This document shows, one piece after another, positions 46,472-56,348 of a stretch of 64,000 bases of DNA. Position numbers and translations under genes: made by a program. Location of the stretch: NCBI RefSeq assembly GCF_000230675.1, contig NZ_AGIK01000004.1, positions 124,001-188,000 of the forward strand, in the 5' to 3' direction. The stretch comes from Synechococcus sp. WH 8016 (lineage in GTDB: Bacteria; Cyanobacteriota; Cyanobacteriia; PCC-6307; Cyanobiaceae). The notes under the pieces were generated by a model. The model ran no database searches and was not told the DNA's origin. It worked only from the letters and a program-made list of their open reading frames with translations. The stretch's first letter is position 1. Each line of letters opens with the position of its first letter.

Positions 46472-49400
46472 TTGGTCCATATCAATCAGGTCGGACTAAC
46501 TCACTTCAAGTCCTTCGGTGGGGCGATGACCATCCCCCTCGAGACCGGGTTCACTGTGGTGACCGGTCCCAATGGGTCTGGAAAGAGCAATATTCTCGAT
46601 GGCGTTCTTTTTTGCCTAGGCCTGGCCAACAGCCGGGGCATGCGTGCTGATCGCTTACCCGATCTTGTTAACAGCGGCATGCTCAAGGCAGGCAAGTCAG
46701 CTGAGACCACCGTCAGCGTGCGTTTTGATCTGAGCGACTGGCAGCCAGATGCCGCGGAGGAGGGGATTGAACCCCCTGAAGACGGTCCCTGGATTCAAGC
46801 TGATGCCAATGAGTGGACGGTCACGCGCAAGCTGCGCGTGATGCCGGGGGGGTCTTACAGCAGCACCTACAGCTCAGACGGGGAACCGTGCAACCTGCAG
46901 CAGCTGCAAACCCAGCTGCGCCGATTGCGCATCGATCCTGAAGGCAGCAATGTCGTGATGCAAGGCGACGTGACGCGGATTGTCTCGATGAGCAATCGGG
47001 ACCGCCGCGGCCTCATCGACGAGCTGGCAGGTGTCGCGCTCTTCGACACCCGCATTGAACAGAGCCGCCGAAAGCTCGACGACGTGCAAGAGCGGCAAGA
47101 TCGCTGCCGCATCGTTGAACAAGAACTCCTAACCGCCCGCCAACGCCTGGAAAAGGACTGTGCAAAAGCACGGGCCTATCAAGACCTACGCGATCAAGTG
47201 CAACGTGGCAGGCAGCAGGAGCTTGTGCTGGCCTTCGAAGCCGCTGAAGCGGAGCTGAAGCAGCTCAAAACCCGCCAACACCAACTCAGCGAGCAGGAGA
47301 TCCGCGACAGCGCCGCCATCAAGGAGAAGGAAACAACCTTGTCTGAGCAGGCCACACGCCTCCAAACCCTTCAGGAGAGCGTTAAGGCCTTAGGCGAAGA
47401 CCAACTGCTCAGCGTGCAGGCGGAATTGGCCGGTCTCGATCCTCAGAACCGCGCTCTCGAACGTCAAGCCACGCAACATCAGCAGGAAGGCGAACGCTTA
47501 CAAGGACTGCGACAGACCCTCACCAGCCGCCGACAGCAACTTCAAGCAGACAGCGAAGGGCTCAAGCAAGCCAACAACCCAGAGGTGCTTCAGGCAGCAG
47601 AGCAAGCCTGCCGCGATGCCGAAGCTGCTGTTGAAATCTCGCGCAGGCGCCTCGGCGATGTCGCCGGGCGATCAGGAGCCTGGCTGGATGAGCAACGCCA
47701 ACGGGCCGCACGCCGCTCAGACTTACAAACCACGCTCACGCCTCTTCAGGAGGAACAACAGCAACTCCAAGAGCGTTTGCGTCTGGACGAAGCGCGTCAA
47801 TCCGAGCTGCAGCTGGAACGGGACGAAGCCGGTGCCGAAGACCGTGAAGTTCAAGACCAGCTGGAAGCCCTGGAACAAGAGTGGCAAACGCTTCTGGAAA
47901 GCCTGCGCAGCGGCAAAGAACAGCTCCAAGAACGCGCTGAAGCTGTTGCGATCCAACAACGCACCCGCACAAGGCTGGAAGAGGAACAGACCCGCCTGGA
48001 ACGGGAAATCGCCCGATTAGAAAGCCGACGGGAAGCTCTGCAGGAAACAAGGGGGACGGGGGCCTTGCGCCTCTTGCTGGAAGCGGGACTGGATGGAATC
48101 CATGGAGCCGTTGCTCAACTAGGCGAAGTGGAAGATCGCCATCGCCTAGCCCTCGAGGTCGCGGCTGGAGCACGCATGGCCCAGGTGGTTGTCGACGACG
48201 ACCGGATTGCAGCCCGTGCCATCGATTTGCTGAAGAGCCGGCGGGCGGGCCGTTTGACGTTTTTACCTCTCAACAAAATTCGATCCCAAGCCGCTGGCGG
48301 TAGCGGTGGCTCAGCGATGGCCCGTGGCCGCCGACCGGATGGAGACCAGGGCGCCGGCCTGATCGCGCGAGCTGTGGAATTAATCCGCTATGAGCCGATC
48401 TATAGCGACGTGTTCGGGTACGTCTTTGGCGACACACAGGTGTTCAGCGACCTAGGCAGTGCTCGGCAACAAATCGGGCGTTTCCGCGCCGTCACCCTCG
48501 AAGGCGAACTGCTCGAAAAAAGTGGCGCGATGACCGGCGGCAGCTTCAGCCAGCGCAGCGGTGGGCTGAGTTTCGGGGTGAGCAGTGACAGCGACGAAGC
48601 CGAACCGCTTCGGCAGCGGCTGCTCGAGCTTGGCGAAACCCTGGTGGCTTGCAGGCGAGAAGAAAGCCGACTGCTTCAAGCGCTCGAGCAAGAACGACCA
48701 CGGCTGCGTCAGCTGGAACAAAGGCAAGCGGCCCTGGATGCGGAGAGAACTGCAGCCAAGCGAGCCCATGGACCCCTGCTGGAGCGTTGCCGCCAACGCA
48801 GCGAGCGTCTCAACAGCCTTCAAGCCAACCGCACGCAACAGGAACAGCGACTTCTCGTTCTCAAAACCACCATCAGTCCTCTGCTCGAGGAACTCGAGAG
48901 AATTTCCACTGAGGAGCGAAAGGTTCAAGCCGAAGCGGATGCCGGGAACTGGCAACAACTCCAAGCCGAACTTGAACAGTCGGACAACGCCTTGGAGCTG
49001 GCCCGCCGCCATCGCGATGATCGCCTCCAGCATCAGCGTGAACGCGAATTGGCACAAACCCGCATCGCTGACCAACAACAGGCGATCGAAGAGGAAGAAA
49101 GCAGTCTCCAACGCGCCGTTACAGCACTCGCTGAAGCCCATCAACGCTGGCGTGATGAACAGAAGGAGTTGCAGGAACGTCGCCAGGCTTTGGAAAGCCA
49201 GCAACAAATCCTCCAAACCAAATTTGGGGAGGAGCGTCGCGCTCGGGATGCGGCAGAAGCGTCCTTGGCCGAGCTGCGTCAGAACCTCCAGCAAGCCCGC
49301 TGGGAACTCGAACGGTTGCAGGAGGAGCGTCAAGCGATTCAAGAGCAACTGCGCAGCGGTGGAATCCGCCTAGAGGAGCTCAAGCCCACACTGCCCAACC

Positions 49401-50083
49401 CCCTTCCTGAAATCCCAGAAGAGATCCGCGATGCCGGCCTTGAGGCCCTGCAGGAACAGCTGCAGCAACTTCTGAAACGGATGGAAGCCCTCGAACCGGT
49501 CAACATGCTGGCCCTCGAAGAGCTAACAGCACTGGAAGAACGGCTGGGGGACCTGGGCGAACGCCTCGACGTGCTCAGCCAGGAGCGCGAAGAACTGCTG
49601 TTGAGGATCGAAACGGTGGCCACCCTCCGGCAAGAGGCGTTTATGGAAGCCTTTCAAGCCGTCGATGGGCATTTCTCAGAGATCTTTGCAAGCCTGTCCG
49701 AGGGCGATGGCAAGCTGCAGCTGGACAATCCGGATGATCCCCTCGAGGGAGGGCTCACCCTGGTCGCTCATCCGAAAGGCAAGGCTGTACGCCGCTTGGC
49801 GGCCATGTCCGGTGGGGAGAAGTCACTGACCGCACTCAGTTTTCTGTTTGCACTGCAACGCTTCCGCCCCTCACCCTTCTATGCCCTCGATGAAGTGGAC
49901 AGCTTCCTCGATGGCGTGAATGTGGAACGGCTTGCGGCCTTGATTGCCCGTCAAGCCGAAGAAGCCCAGTTCCTTGTCGTCAGCCACAGGCGACCGATGA
50001 TTGGCGCCTCACAGCGCACCATCGGTGTGACCCAGGCCCGTGGCGCTCACACCCAGGTTGTGGGATTACCCGATGCAGCCTGA
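46472..50083 (+). CDS. smc: Chromosome segregation protein SMC
   Basis: The 1,203-aa protein starts at a TTG (MVHINQVGLTHFKSFGGAMT, the usual cyanobacterial SMC opening). Walker A GPNGSGKSNILDG is near residue 31. Two long coiled coils flank a hinge at about 520-700 (GLDGIHGAVAQLGEV ... GSFSQRSGG). The C-terminal head has MSGGEKSLTALSFLFALQRF and FYALDEVDSFLDG. It forms the condensin ring with ScpA/B. The length fits the family. Confidence 0.95.
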   Translation: MVHINQVGLTHFKSFGGAMTIPLETGFTVVTGPNGSGKSNILDGVLFCLGLANSRGMRADRLPDLVNSGMLKAGKSAETTVSVRFDLSDWQPDAAEEGIEPPEDGPWIQADANEWTVTRKLRVMPGGSYSSTYSSDGEPCNLQQLQTQLRRLRIDPEGSNVVMQGDVTRIVSMSNRDRRGLIDELAGVALFDTRIEQSRRKLDDVQERQDRCRIVEQELLTARQRLEKDCAKARAYQDLRDQVQRGRQQELVLAFEAAEAELKQLKTRQHQLSEQEIRDSAAIKEKETTLSEQATRLQTLQESVKALGEDQLLSVQAELAGLDPQNRALERQATQHQQEGERLQGLRQTLTSRRQQLQADSEGLKQANNPEVLQAAEQACRDAEAAVEISRRRLGDVAGRSGAWLDEQRQRAARRSDLQTTLTPLQEEQQQLQERLRLDEARQSELQLERDEAGAEDREVQDQLEALEQEWQTLLESLRSGKEQLQERAEAVAIQQRTRTRLEEEQTRLEREIARLESRREALQETRGTGALRLLLEAGLDGIHGAVAQLGEVEDRHRLALEVAAGARMAQVVVDDDRIAARAIDLLKSRRAGRLTFLPLNKIRSQAAGGSGGSAMARGRRPDGDQGAGLIARAVELIRYEPIYSDVFGYVFGDTQVFSDLGSARQQIGRFRAVTLEGELLEKSGAMTGGSFSQRSGGLSFGVSSDSDEAEPLRQRLLELGETLVACRREESRLLQALEQERPRLRQLEQRQAALDAERTAAKRAHGPLLERCRQRSERLNSLQANRTQQEQRLLVLKTTISPLLEELERISTEERKVQAEADAGNWQQLQAELEQSDNALELARRHRDDRLQHQRERELAQTRIADQQQAIEEEESSLQRAVTALAEAHQRWRDEQKELQERRQALESQQQILQTKFGEERRARDAAEASLAELRQNLQQARWELERLQEERQAIQEQLRSGGIRLEELKPTLPNPLPEIPEEIRDAGLEALQEQLQQLLKRMEALEPVNMLALEELTALEERLGDLGERLDVLSQEREELLLRIETVATLRQEAFMEAFQAVDGHFSEIFASLSEGDGKLQLDNPDDPLEGGLTLVAHPKGKAVRRLAAMSGGEKSLTALSFLFALQRFRPSPFYALDEVDSFLDGVNVERLAALIARQAEEAQFLVVSHRRPMIGASQRTIGVTQARGAHTQVVGLPDAA

Positions 50084-50143
50084 ACAGCGAGCTCCCTGGT
50101 CTTGCGTCAAAATGAGTCGAATTGCTCTGGCTGAGGCCTGCAT

Positions 50144-51313
50144 TTGAGCTCGTCCCCGTCCCCCAACGACCCACTGGCAACCGTCCCCAGCGACAGGCTT
50201 TGGCTTCGGTCGGAATTAATGGGGACCCAAGTGATCACCAGAGATTCCGGCAGACGCTTGGGCGTTGTTGGTGAAGTGGTTGTGGATATCGACCGTCGCG
50301 AAGTGGTCGCCCTCGGGTTGAGAGACAACCCGCTCACCCGGTTCTTACCGGGACTGCCCCGTTGGATGCCCCTTGATCGCATACGGCAGGTGGGCGATGT
50401 GATCCTGGTTGACTCCGCAGACTCCCTCAGTGAGGGCTTTTCCCCGGACCGATACAGCCGGGTGATCAATTGCCAGGTGATCACAGAATCGGGTCAAACG
50501 CTCGGCCGCGTGTTGGGCTTCTCCTTCGACATCGAGACGGGCGAACTCACCACGCTTGTGATGGGAGCCGTTGGCGTTCCTCTCCTGGGGGAAGGCGTGC
50601 TCAGCACCTGGGAAATCCCTGTCGATGAAATCGTTAGCAGTGGCGCCGACCGAATCATTGTGTACGAGGGCGCCGAAGACAAACTCAAGCAATTGAGCAG
50701 CGGTGTTCTGGAAAAACTGGGCGTTGGAGGGCCGAGCTGGGAGGAACAGGAGCGGGAGCGTTACAGAGTGAACATCGTCCCCGTTGAAAACCAGCTCAGC
50801 TCAGGACAAGCCGTCGAGGAGGCACCCAGAATGCTGGAGGCCTCCGACTCACAACGCTTCGAAACCGAACGCGAACTCGAGTACGTCGAACTCGAAGATC
50901 GCCGCAGTGAGAACACGCGGGAGCGTCGCTATCTGGATGAAGCGCCGATGCAGGAGCGTGACAGCTCCTATCGAGAGCCCTATCGCCAATCCGAGAGCTA
51001 CAACGAGACGCCGTCGTATCGCGAGCCCGAACCCTTCAAAGAACCGGAGGCCTACAGCGAGGACCGCAGATTCCGTGAGCCGGAGCCAGAGCGTTTTCGT
51101 GAACCCGAGCCCTTCCAGGACCAAGACCGCTACCAAGAGCCCCAGCGCGCCGCTGCACCGCAGCAACTGGATGCTGCCCCACGCTTGGAACAGAGGCCAA
51201 GACCGGCCTCCCGTCGCCCGATCGAACGCCCAGGCGAACCCCTCGATGTGGAACCGATCGAAGCTCGTTCTCCCCAAGAACCGGAGAGCCAACCCCTCGA
51301 TGATCCCTGGTAA
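50144..51313 (+). CDS. PRC-barrel domain protein with disordered acidic tail
   Basis: The 389-aa protein (TTG start) has two PRC-barrel modules (about residues 20-90 and 100-175: VITRDSGRRLGVVGEVVVDI; QVITESGQTLGRVLGFSFDI). A tail from about 215 is rich in Arg, Glu and Pro with repeated YREPEP/FREPEP units. In cyanobacteria such proteins are thought to bind membranes or photosynthetic assemblies. The tail is probably disordered. Confidence 0.8.
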   Translation: MSSSPSPNDPLATVPSDRLWLRSELMGTQVITRDSGRRLGVVGEVVVDIDRREVVALGLRDNPLTRFLPGLPRWMPLDRIRQVGDVILVDSADSLSEGFSPDRYSRVINCQVITESGQTLGRVLGFSFDIETGELTTLVMGAVGVPLLGEGVLSTWEIPVDEIVSSGADRIIVYEGAEDKLKQLSSGVLEKLGVGGPSWEEQERERYRVNIVPVENQLSSGQAVEEAPRMLEASDSQRFETERELEYVELEDRRSENTRERRYLDEAPMQERDSSYREPYRQSESYNETPSYREPEPFKEPEAYSEDRRFREPEPERFREPEPFQDQDRYQEPQRAAAPQQLDAAPRLEQRPRPASRRPIERPGEPLDVEPIEARSPQEPESQPLDDPW

Positions 51314-51339
51314 AGCCAGGGATCAAGCCACGCCTCAAC

Positions 51340-51765
51340 TCAACTGCTGGCTTTCTTTTTGAAGTCGAGGGAAGCGCTGTTCGTGCAGTAGCGCTGACCG
51401 GTGGGTGCGGGTCCATCGTTGAACACATGCCCTAGATGGGCATCACAACGCGCACAGAGAATCTCTGTTCGCATCATCCCGTGGCTGCGATCTTCATGGG
51501 TGCGAATCGCCCCCTGGGTCACACCATTCCAGAAGCTTGGCCAGCCGGTACCCGATTCAAATTTTGTGCTGGAGCTAAACAGAGGCGCATCACAGCAGAC
51601 GCAGTGATACATGCCGTCTTCCTTGTGATCCCAATAGGCACCAGTAAACGCCGCTTCGGTGCCGCCCTGACGCGCCACTTGAAACTGGGTTGGGCTGAGT
51701 TGCTGCCTCCATTCCTCAGGAGTGCGTTCCACCCGATCTCCACCGGCTACTGCCTCACCCGTCAT
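51340..51765 (-). CDS. msrB: Peptide methionine-R-sulfoxide reductase
   Basis: The 141-aa protein has the MsrB zinc CxxC pairs (YHCVCCDAP, EILCARCDAHLGH), the substrate motif GTGWPSF near residue 75 and the catalytic end GQRYCTNSASLDF with Cys near 128. It reduces methionine-R-sulfoxide in oxidised proteins, with electrons from thioredoxin. It is convergent with the PRC-barrel gene. Confidence 0.95.
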   Translation of the reverse strand: MTGEAVAGGDRVERTPEEWRQQLSPTQFQVARQGGTEAAFTGAYWDHKEDGMYHCVCCDAPLFSSSTKFESGTGWPSFWNGVTQGAIRTHEDRSHGMMRTEILCARCDAHLGHVFNDGPAPTGQRYCTNSASLDFKKKASS

Positions 51766-51792
51766 GACTCAAACATTTGACTGGCGGGGACG

Positions 51793-53079
51793 CTAGTCGG
51801 AAAGAGCCAATGGCAAGAGTCCCTGAACCTCCTCAGCAAGTGCCCTAACCGCCCCAGGTTCACCGCGAAGGCCACGCAAGTCATCGCGTTGACCCTGCAG
51901 CCTGTTCGGTGACGCAAGCCAGGACTCAGCCTCAAGGGCAATTTGCTCAGGCGTGATCGGTCCCACCCGTTCAGGAACCACCATGCGACCAGCACTGATG
52001 TTGGGCCAAGCCATCAATCCATGGTTCCGGAGACGCCAAGCGCTGAGCAACAAGCCGATCAGACGCCGGAGGCCTGGCAGACGGGCTAAAAGCCCGAGCC
52101 ATCCATCCCAAGCCTGCATCACCCCCAGATGCTGCGTAGGCACCAACACGATCATGGGCACACCAAGAGCGCCAAGTTCAGCCGTGTTCGCTCCCACTGT
52201 GGTGAGCGCCAGCTTGCACTGACTCAGAGCCCCATGAGCTGGAGGGCTTTCCTGCAGGTAAATCTCTGTGCCATGACGCGTCAGCAACCGCCTCAAACCC
52301 TCGCCGGCGCGGGCCGGTTCAATTGCGGCGACAGCGCTGTTGTACGAGGCCGCAATCGGATTCGAGCGACTCGCATAACGTTCCAAGTCTCCGATGGTGG
52401 TCGTGGGTGCCACCGGCAACAAAAAACGACAGCCAGGGCGTTGAGCCGCCAACCGGTCTGCGGTTTCCAGCAAAAAAGGAACACCCACACTGAGTTTTGC
52501 CGGTTTCGAACCAGGCAACAAAGCCACCCACTCACCCGATGGAAGAGGGGCCTCCTCTCTGGCATGGCTGGAAAGATCCGCCATTAAATCGCCCACGACG
52601 CGGCAGCGCGAGCGGAAGCGACTGGGCAGCTGATCCCTCACCGCTGGTGCCATGGCTGCAATGCGATCGTTCCAACGCGGCCAACGCGCCACCCACTCCG
52701 CGTAAGTGATGTGGCGATAACCAAGCCGAGCTGATAACAACACACTCCAAAATTGATCCCCGCCCAAAAAGACCACCACGCCGCGATCAGGCCATACCCC
52801 AAACCGAGATGGCCTCAACAGCAGCAACCAAAATTGCCGGGCCAGAGTGATGCGATCAAACAAATGCCAACGGGAGGCCGCGGAGGCTTCCGTCCCGGTG
52901 GCATTGGGACAGGGAACCAAAACCAGCCGCAAACTCAATAACGACCCAGGAGCTCTGGGGCGCATCAAGAGGCGGCGATGCAGCTGCTCTGCAAGGGGAC
53001 GAACCCAGGTTGTGAGTTCACCAGGGCCGTTGGAGACGAACACCACAGCCAGGGTTTGGTCCTTGGTGTGTGACGTCAC
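51793..53079 (-). CDS. LpxB-like glycosyltransferase (lipid-A-disaccharide synthase-related)
   Basis: The 428-aa protein opens VVFVSNGPGELTTWVRPLAE, a nucleotide-sugar loop of the LpxB/MurG fold. It also has HITYAEWVARWPRWNDRIAA, ALLPGSKPAKLSVGVPFLLE near 190, and LALTTVGANTAELGALGVPM near 290. It belongs to a cyanobacterial family related to but distinct from true LpxB, so the acceptor is unknown. Confidence 0.8.
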   Translation of the reverse strand: MTSHTKDQTLAVVFVSNGPGELTTWVRPLAEQLHRRLLMRPRAPGSLLSLRLVLVPCPNATGTEASAASRWHLFDRITLARQFWLLLLRPSRFGVWPDRGVVVFLGGDQFWSVLLSARLGYRHITYAEWVARWPRWNDRIAAMAPAVRDQLPSRFRSRCRVVGDLMADLSSHAREEAPLPSGEWVALLPGSKPAKLSVGVPFLLETADRLAAQRPGCRFLLPVAPTTTIGDLERYASRSNPIAASYNSAVAAIEPARAGEGLRRLLTRHGTEIYLQESPPAHGALSQCKLALTTVGANTAELGALGVPMIVLVPTQHLGVMQAWDGWLGLLARLPGLRRLIGLLLSAWRLRNHGLMAWPNISAGRMVVPERVGPITPEQIALEAESWLASPNRLQGQRDDLRGLRGEPGAVRALAEEVQGLLPLALSD

Positions 53080-53107
53080 TCAGTGCCGTTGGGACTGTGA
53101 AAAATGA

Positions 53108-53189
53108 TGCGGATGGCGAGACTTGAACTCGCAAGGCCGAAGCCACACGCTCCTTAGACGTGCGTGTCTACCAATTCCACCACATCCGC
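53108..53189 (-). tRNA. trnL: tRNA-Leu (anticodon AAG)
   Basis: The minus strand starts GCGGATG and ends CATCCGC-A (acceptor stem), with a GTG/CAC D-stem and an anticodon arm CACGT-CTAAGGA-GCGTG giving anticodon AAG. It has a long variable arm (GGC-TTCG-GCC) and a T-arm GCGAG-TTCAAGT-CTCGC, so the class II shape is complete. CCA is not encoded. A34 would need editing to inosine or be read directly. Confidence 0.93.
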
Positions 53190-53290
53190 GTGGCGACGTT
53201 TCCCAAGGGGCTCGTCGATGGATGAGTATACCGACAGGCCTGAAAAGGCCTAACCGCTGATACGATCCGCGCTGGCTCGGATGCTGCGGA

Positions 53291-54634
53291 ATGCCCATCG
53301 GCAAGGTGCTGATCGCCAACCGCGGCGAGATTGCCCTAAGAATCCTGAGGAGTTGCCGTGAACTCGGCATCAGCACGGTTGCGGTGTACAGCACCGTGGA
53401 TCGTTCTGCACTGCACGTTCAACTCGCTGACGAGGCGGTCTGCGTCGGAGAAGGTCCGAGCAACAAGAGCTACCTCAACATCCCCAACATTCTTGCGGCA
53501 GCCACCTCCCGCGGGGTGGATGCGATTCACCCCGGCTATGGGTTTTTGGCGGAAAACGACCGCTTCGCTGAGATGTGCCGTGATCACGGCATCACGTTTA
53601 TCGGTCCGTCTCCCCATGCCATCCGATCGATGGGGGACAAGTCGACGGCAAAAGCCACCATGCAGGCTGTGGGCGTTCCAACGGTGCCTGGCAGCGAAGG
53701 CCTCCTACCCACCCCAGAGGCCGCCGCTGAGCTCGCTGCTGCCATGGGCTATCCCGTGATGATCAAGGCCACCGCGGGCGGCGGCGGCCGTGGCATGCGG
53801 CTCGTGCCCAGTCCTGATCAGTTGGTCAAGCTCTACGAAGCGGCGCAGGGGGAGGCCGATGCAGCGTTTGGAAATCCAGGGCTGTACATGGAGAAATTCA
53901 TCGACCGGCCCCGTCACGTCGAAGTCCAAATCCTGGCGGACCGTCACGGCAACGTGGTCCATCTCGGTGAACGGGACTGCTCGATCCAACGACGTCATCA
54001 GAAACTTCTCGAAGAAGCGCCAAGCCCGGCCCTGGACCCTGAGCTGCGTCGTCGCATGGGAGATGCAGCGGTCGCGGCGGCGCGCAGCATCAATTACGAG
54101 GGCGCCGGAACGGTGGAATTCCTCCTGGACCGAAGTGGTGGGTTTTATTTCATGGAAATGAACACCCGCATCCAGGTGGAGCATCCCGTGACGGAAATGG
54201 TTACGGGTATCGACCTGATTGCTGAGCAGCTACGCATCGCCGGCGGGGAGCCGATCAGCGTCCGGCAAGAAGATATCCAGATGAATGGGCATGCGATCGA
54301 ATGCCGAATCAATGCCGAAGATGCCCAACACAACTTCAGACCAGCCCCAGGACGGATCACGGGTTGGTTACCGCCTGGAGGCCCTGGAGTCCGCGTCGAT
54401 AGCCACGTGTACACCGGCTACGACATCCCCCCCTTCTATGACTCCCTGATCGGCAAGCTGATCATCTGGGCGCCCAATCGCCCTGCAGCCCTCGAACGCA
54501 TGAAGCGAGCTCTCAACGAGTGCGCCATCACCGGCATTCCAACAACGGTGGACTTCCACCTGCGCATGCTCGACCGCCCTGAATTCCAAAGGGGCGACGT
54601 GCACACCAAGTTCGTTGAAGAGGAGATGCTCTAA
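53291..54634 (+). CDS. accC: Acetyl-CoA carboxylase, biotin carboxylase subunit
   Basis: The 447-aa protein starts [20 protein letters not shown] and has the ATP-grasp glycine loop [14 protein letters not shown] near residue 158, [20 protein letters not shown] near 213, [20 protein letters not shown] near 290 with the carboxylation-site Arg, and [20 protein letters not shown]. It carboxylates biotin on BCCP in the first step of fatty-acid synthesis. Confidence 0.97.
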   Translation: MPIGKVLIANRGEIALRILRSCRELGISTVAVYSTVDRSALHVQLADEAVCVGEGPSNKSYLNIPNILAAATSRGVDAIHPGYGFLAENDRFAEMCRDHGITFIGPSPHAIRSMGDKSTAKATMQAVGVPTVPGSEGLLPTPEAAAELAAAMGYPVMIKATAGGGGRGMRLVPSPDQLVKLYEAAQGEADAAFGNPGLYMEKFIDRPRHVEVQILADRHGNVVHLGERDCSIQRRHQKLLEEAPSPALDPELRRRMGDAAVAAARSINYEGAGTVEFLLDRSGGFYFMEMNTRIQVEHPVTEMVTGIDLIAEQLRIAGGEPISVRQEDIQMNGHAIECRINAEDAQHNFRPAPGRITGWLPPGGPGVRVDSHVYTGYDIPPFYDSLIGKLIIWAPNRPAALERMKRALNECAITGIPTTVDFHLRMLDRPEFQRGDVHTKFVEEEML

Positions 54635-54699
54635 GCGGGAGCAAAGGGGTTGCCAACGGCGCTCCCACCATGGATTAAGGCCGTGATTAGGGCAGTGAT

Positions 54700-55032
54700 T
54701 CAGGCCGTGATTTGGGCGAGGGACTGGGCGCGGAGCAGCACCAAGGAGAGCAATCCTTGCTGCCCAACCAAGAGTTCGCGCAGCAAGCTGAGCAGCCCAA
54801 CCCAGATCACGGGAGTGACATCCACGCCCCCGATGGGAGAGACAACTCGGCGGGTCACCCCCAAGATCGACTCTGTGGGCCAGGCCACAAGTGGCCAAAA
54901 GCCCTTGGATAGATCCACCTGCGGATACCAAGTGAGCACGATGCGCGCCAGGAATGTGAGGGTCCATGCGGCCAACAGCAAACCCAGTGCCAAGTTGAGA
55001 AGAGGGAGGATGGCGACAAGCGTTGGCGTCAC
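54700..55032 (-). CDS. YggT-family membrane protein
   Basis: The 110-aa protein (GTG start) has an N-terminal hydrophobic helix (ILPLLNLALGLLLAAWTLTF), the conserved LARIVLTWYPQVDLSKGF, WPTESILGVTRRVVSPIGGV and a second hydrophobic region. YggT/Ycf19-type proteins sit in plasma or thylakoid membranes; in cyanobacteria and plastids they have been linked to nucleoid distribution and cell division. It is convergent with accC. Confidence 0.85.
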   Translation of the reverse strand: MTPTLVAILPLLNLALGLLLAAWTLTFLARIVLTWYPQVDLSKGFWPLVAWPTESILGVTRRVVSPIGGVDVTPVIWVGLLSLLRELLVGQQGLLSLVLLRAQSLAQITA

Positions 55033-55132
55033 AAAGCCCTAAGCATTGGAGATCTCATCGTAGAAACTTGACCTTGATCCCTAAGATCGCAGCCAATCAG
55101 GCCTCGCTAAACGCATTCGGTCCTAATTCCTT

Positions 55133-55255
55133 ATGACGCCCTCCCTCTCCAATTTTCTGACCAGCCTCGTTGCTGGTGTCGCGATCGTTGTGATCCCTGC
55201 TTCTATCGGGCTCTTTTTCCTCAGCCAAACCGATCAGGTTGATCGCAAACTTTGA
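55133..55255 (+). CDS. psbX: Photosystem II subunit PsbX
   Basis: The 40-aa product is MTPSLSNFLTSLVAGVAIVV plus IPASIGLFFLSQTDQVDRKL, a single membrane helix and the QTD end typical of PsbX. It is a peripheral subunit of photosystem II near cytochrome b559. It is followed after 80 bases by ycf66 on the same strand. Confidence 0.93.
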   Translation: MTPSLSNFLTSLVAGVAIVVIPASIGLFFLSQTDQVDRKL

Positions 55256-55335
55256 AGACCCTTTCACGCTCCGTAGACTGGGCTCACTAGACCCGAGCTT
55301 CGGTTCCACGCAGGTCGTTATCAGAGAGCTTCACT

Positions 55336-56325
55336 GTGGTTAATGCCAGTCTGAATTGGGCCAGCATTGTTGGGATTGTGCTGGCTGTAGGTGGAGCACT
55401 GCTCTACTTCATGCGCAGTTTCAAGCCCGCTCTCGCTCGTGATTACGACGTGTTCTTCGCGGCGATCGGCCTTCTCTGCGGTGGAATTCTTTTCTTCCAG
55501 GGCTGGAGACTCGACCCAATCCTCCAGTTTGGACAGTTCCTGTTGGCGGGAACCACGGTGTTTTTTGCCTACGAGAGCGTTCGTCTTCGGGGGATTTCAG
55601 CGGAACAGGCAAGGCGCTCGGCCTATTTCGATGACGAGCCCGAAACCGCAAGCCCCGCTGGAGGTTTGCGGGGTGGTTACGACGATCCCTACGAACGATT
55701 CGACGAACCCCAGCCGATACGACGCCGGTTTGGTGGCCAAGGCCCGGATGAAGACGAGAGGCCTGAACAAGATTTCTACCGCCCCCGTCGGACCTCCAGA
55801 GCTGCGATCCCAGAGCAGGCCGCGAGTCGGAGCCGTCAGCGGCCCGATCCCCCCTCCGATTGGTCAGACAGCAGCGAACGGGAGAGGCGCATGGCCCGAT
55901 TTGGTCGTGGCGACGACTCTGCACCGAGTGGTCCAAGCTTTGGAGATCGCCGCAGCCAACGCCAGGATCAACGCCGAGGCTCTCGGCCAACTCCCGTCGC
56001 TTCGTCCAGGCCTGAACCCTCATCACGCGCCTCTGCTGGGGAGGCTGGCCTCAACCAGCGCACGACAGGATCAGCTGGCCGATCAGCGACTGGATCAGCA
56101 CGCAGCGGCTTAGACGGACAACCTGGCATCCCCCAAGGCACACCGCTGCGTCGAGAACCCGAAGATGCCGCTTACTCCCCAAGCCCGCGGCAACCCTCTT
56201 CCAAACCCCCGGTGAGCAGACGCAACCCAGCCCCTGAAAACGGGCCTGCAACGTCTAGGGACACCAATCGCACCCCTCCCCGCAGTTCCCGCCCCAGGGA
56301 TAACAACTCCCGCTTCGACGACTGA
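55336..56325 (+). CDS. ycf66: Ycf66-family protein
   Basis: The 329-aa protein (GTG start) has an N-terminal three-helix membrane region (VNASLNWASIVGIVLAVGGA, DYDVFFAAIGLLCGGILFFQ, LLAGTTVFFAYESVRLRGIS), the conserved part of Ycf66. A long Arg/Pro/Ser-rich, probably disordered tail follows from about residue 90. Ycf66 is found in cyanobacteria and some plastids; its function is unknown. Confidence 0.88.
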   Translation: MVNASLNWASIVGIVLAVGGALLYFMRSFKPALARDYDVFFAAIGLLCGGILFFQGWRLDPILQFGQFLLAGTTVFFAYESVRLRGISAEQARRSAYFDDEPETASPAGGLRGGYDDPYERFDEPQPIRRRFGGQGPDEDERPEQDFYRPRRTSRAAIPEQAASRSRQRPDPPSDWSDSSERERRMARFGRGDDSAPSGPSFGDRRSQRQDQRRGSRPTPVASSRPEPSSRASAGEAGLNQRTTGSAGRSATGSARSGLDGQPGIPQGTPLRREPEDAAYSPSPRQPSSKPPVSRRNPAPENGPATSRDTNRTPPRSSRPRDNNSRFDD

Positions 56326-56348
56326 TCAGTCTGAGCATTCACTCCGGT

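Noticed and set aside
48452-49348. Minus-strand 298-codon frame opposite smc
   Set aside because: The Leu/Phe-rich translation is the antisense of the Gln/Glu/Arg-rich SMC coiled coil.
55391-56113. Plus-strand 240-codon frame within ycf66
   Set aside because: It is a +1-frame shadow of the Arg/Pro/Ser-rich tail; the Ycf66 frame has the membrane helices.
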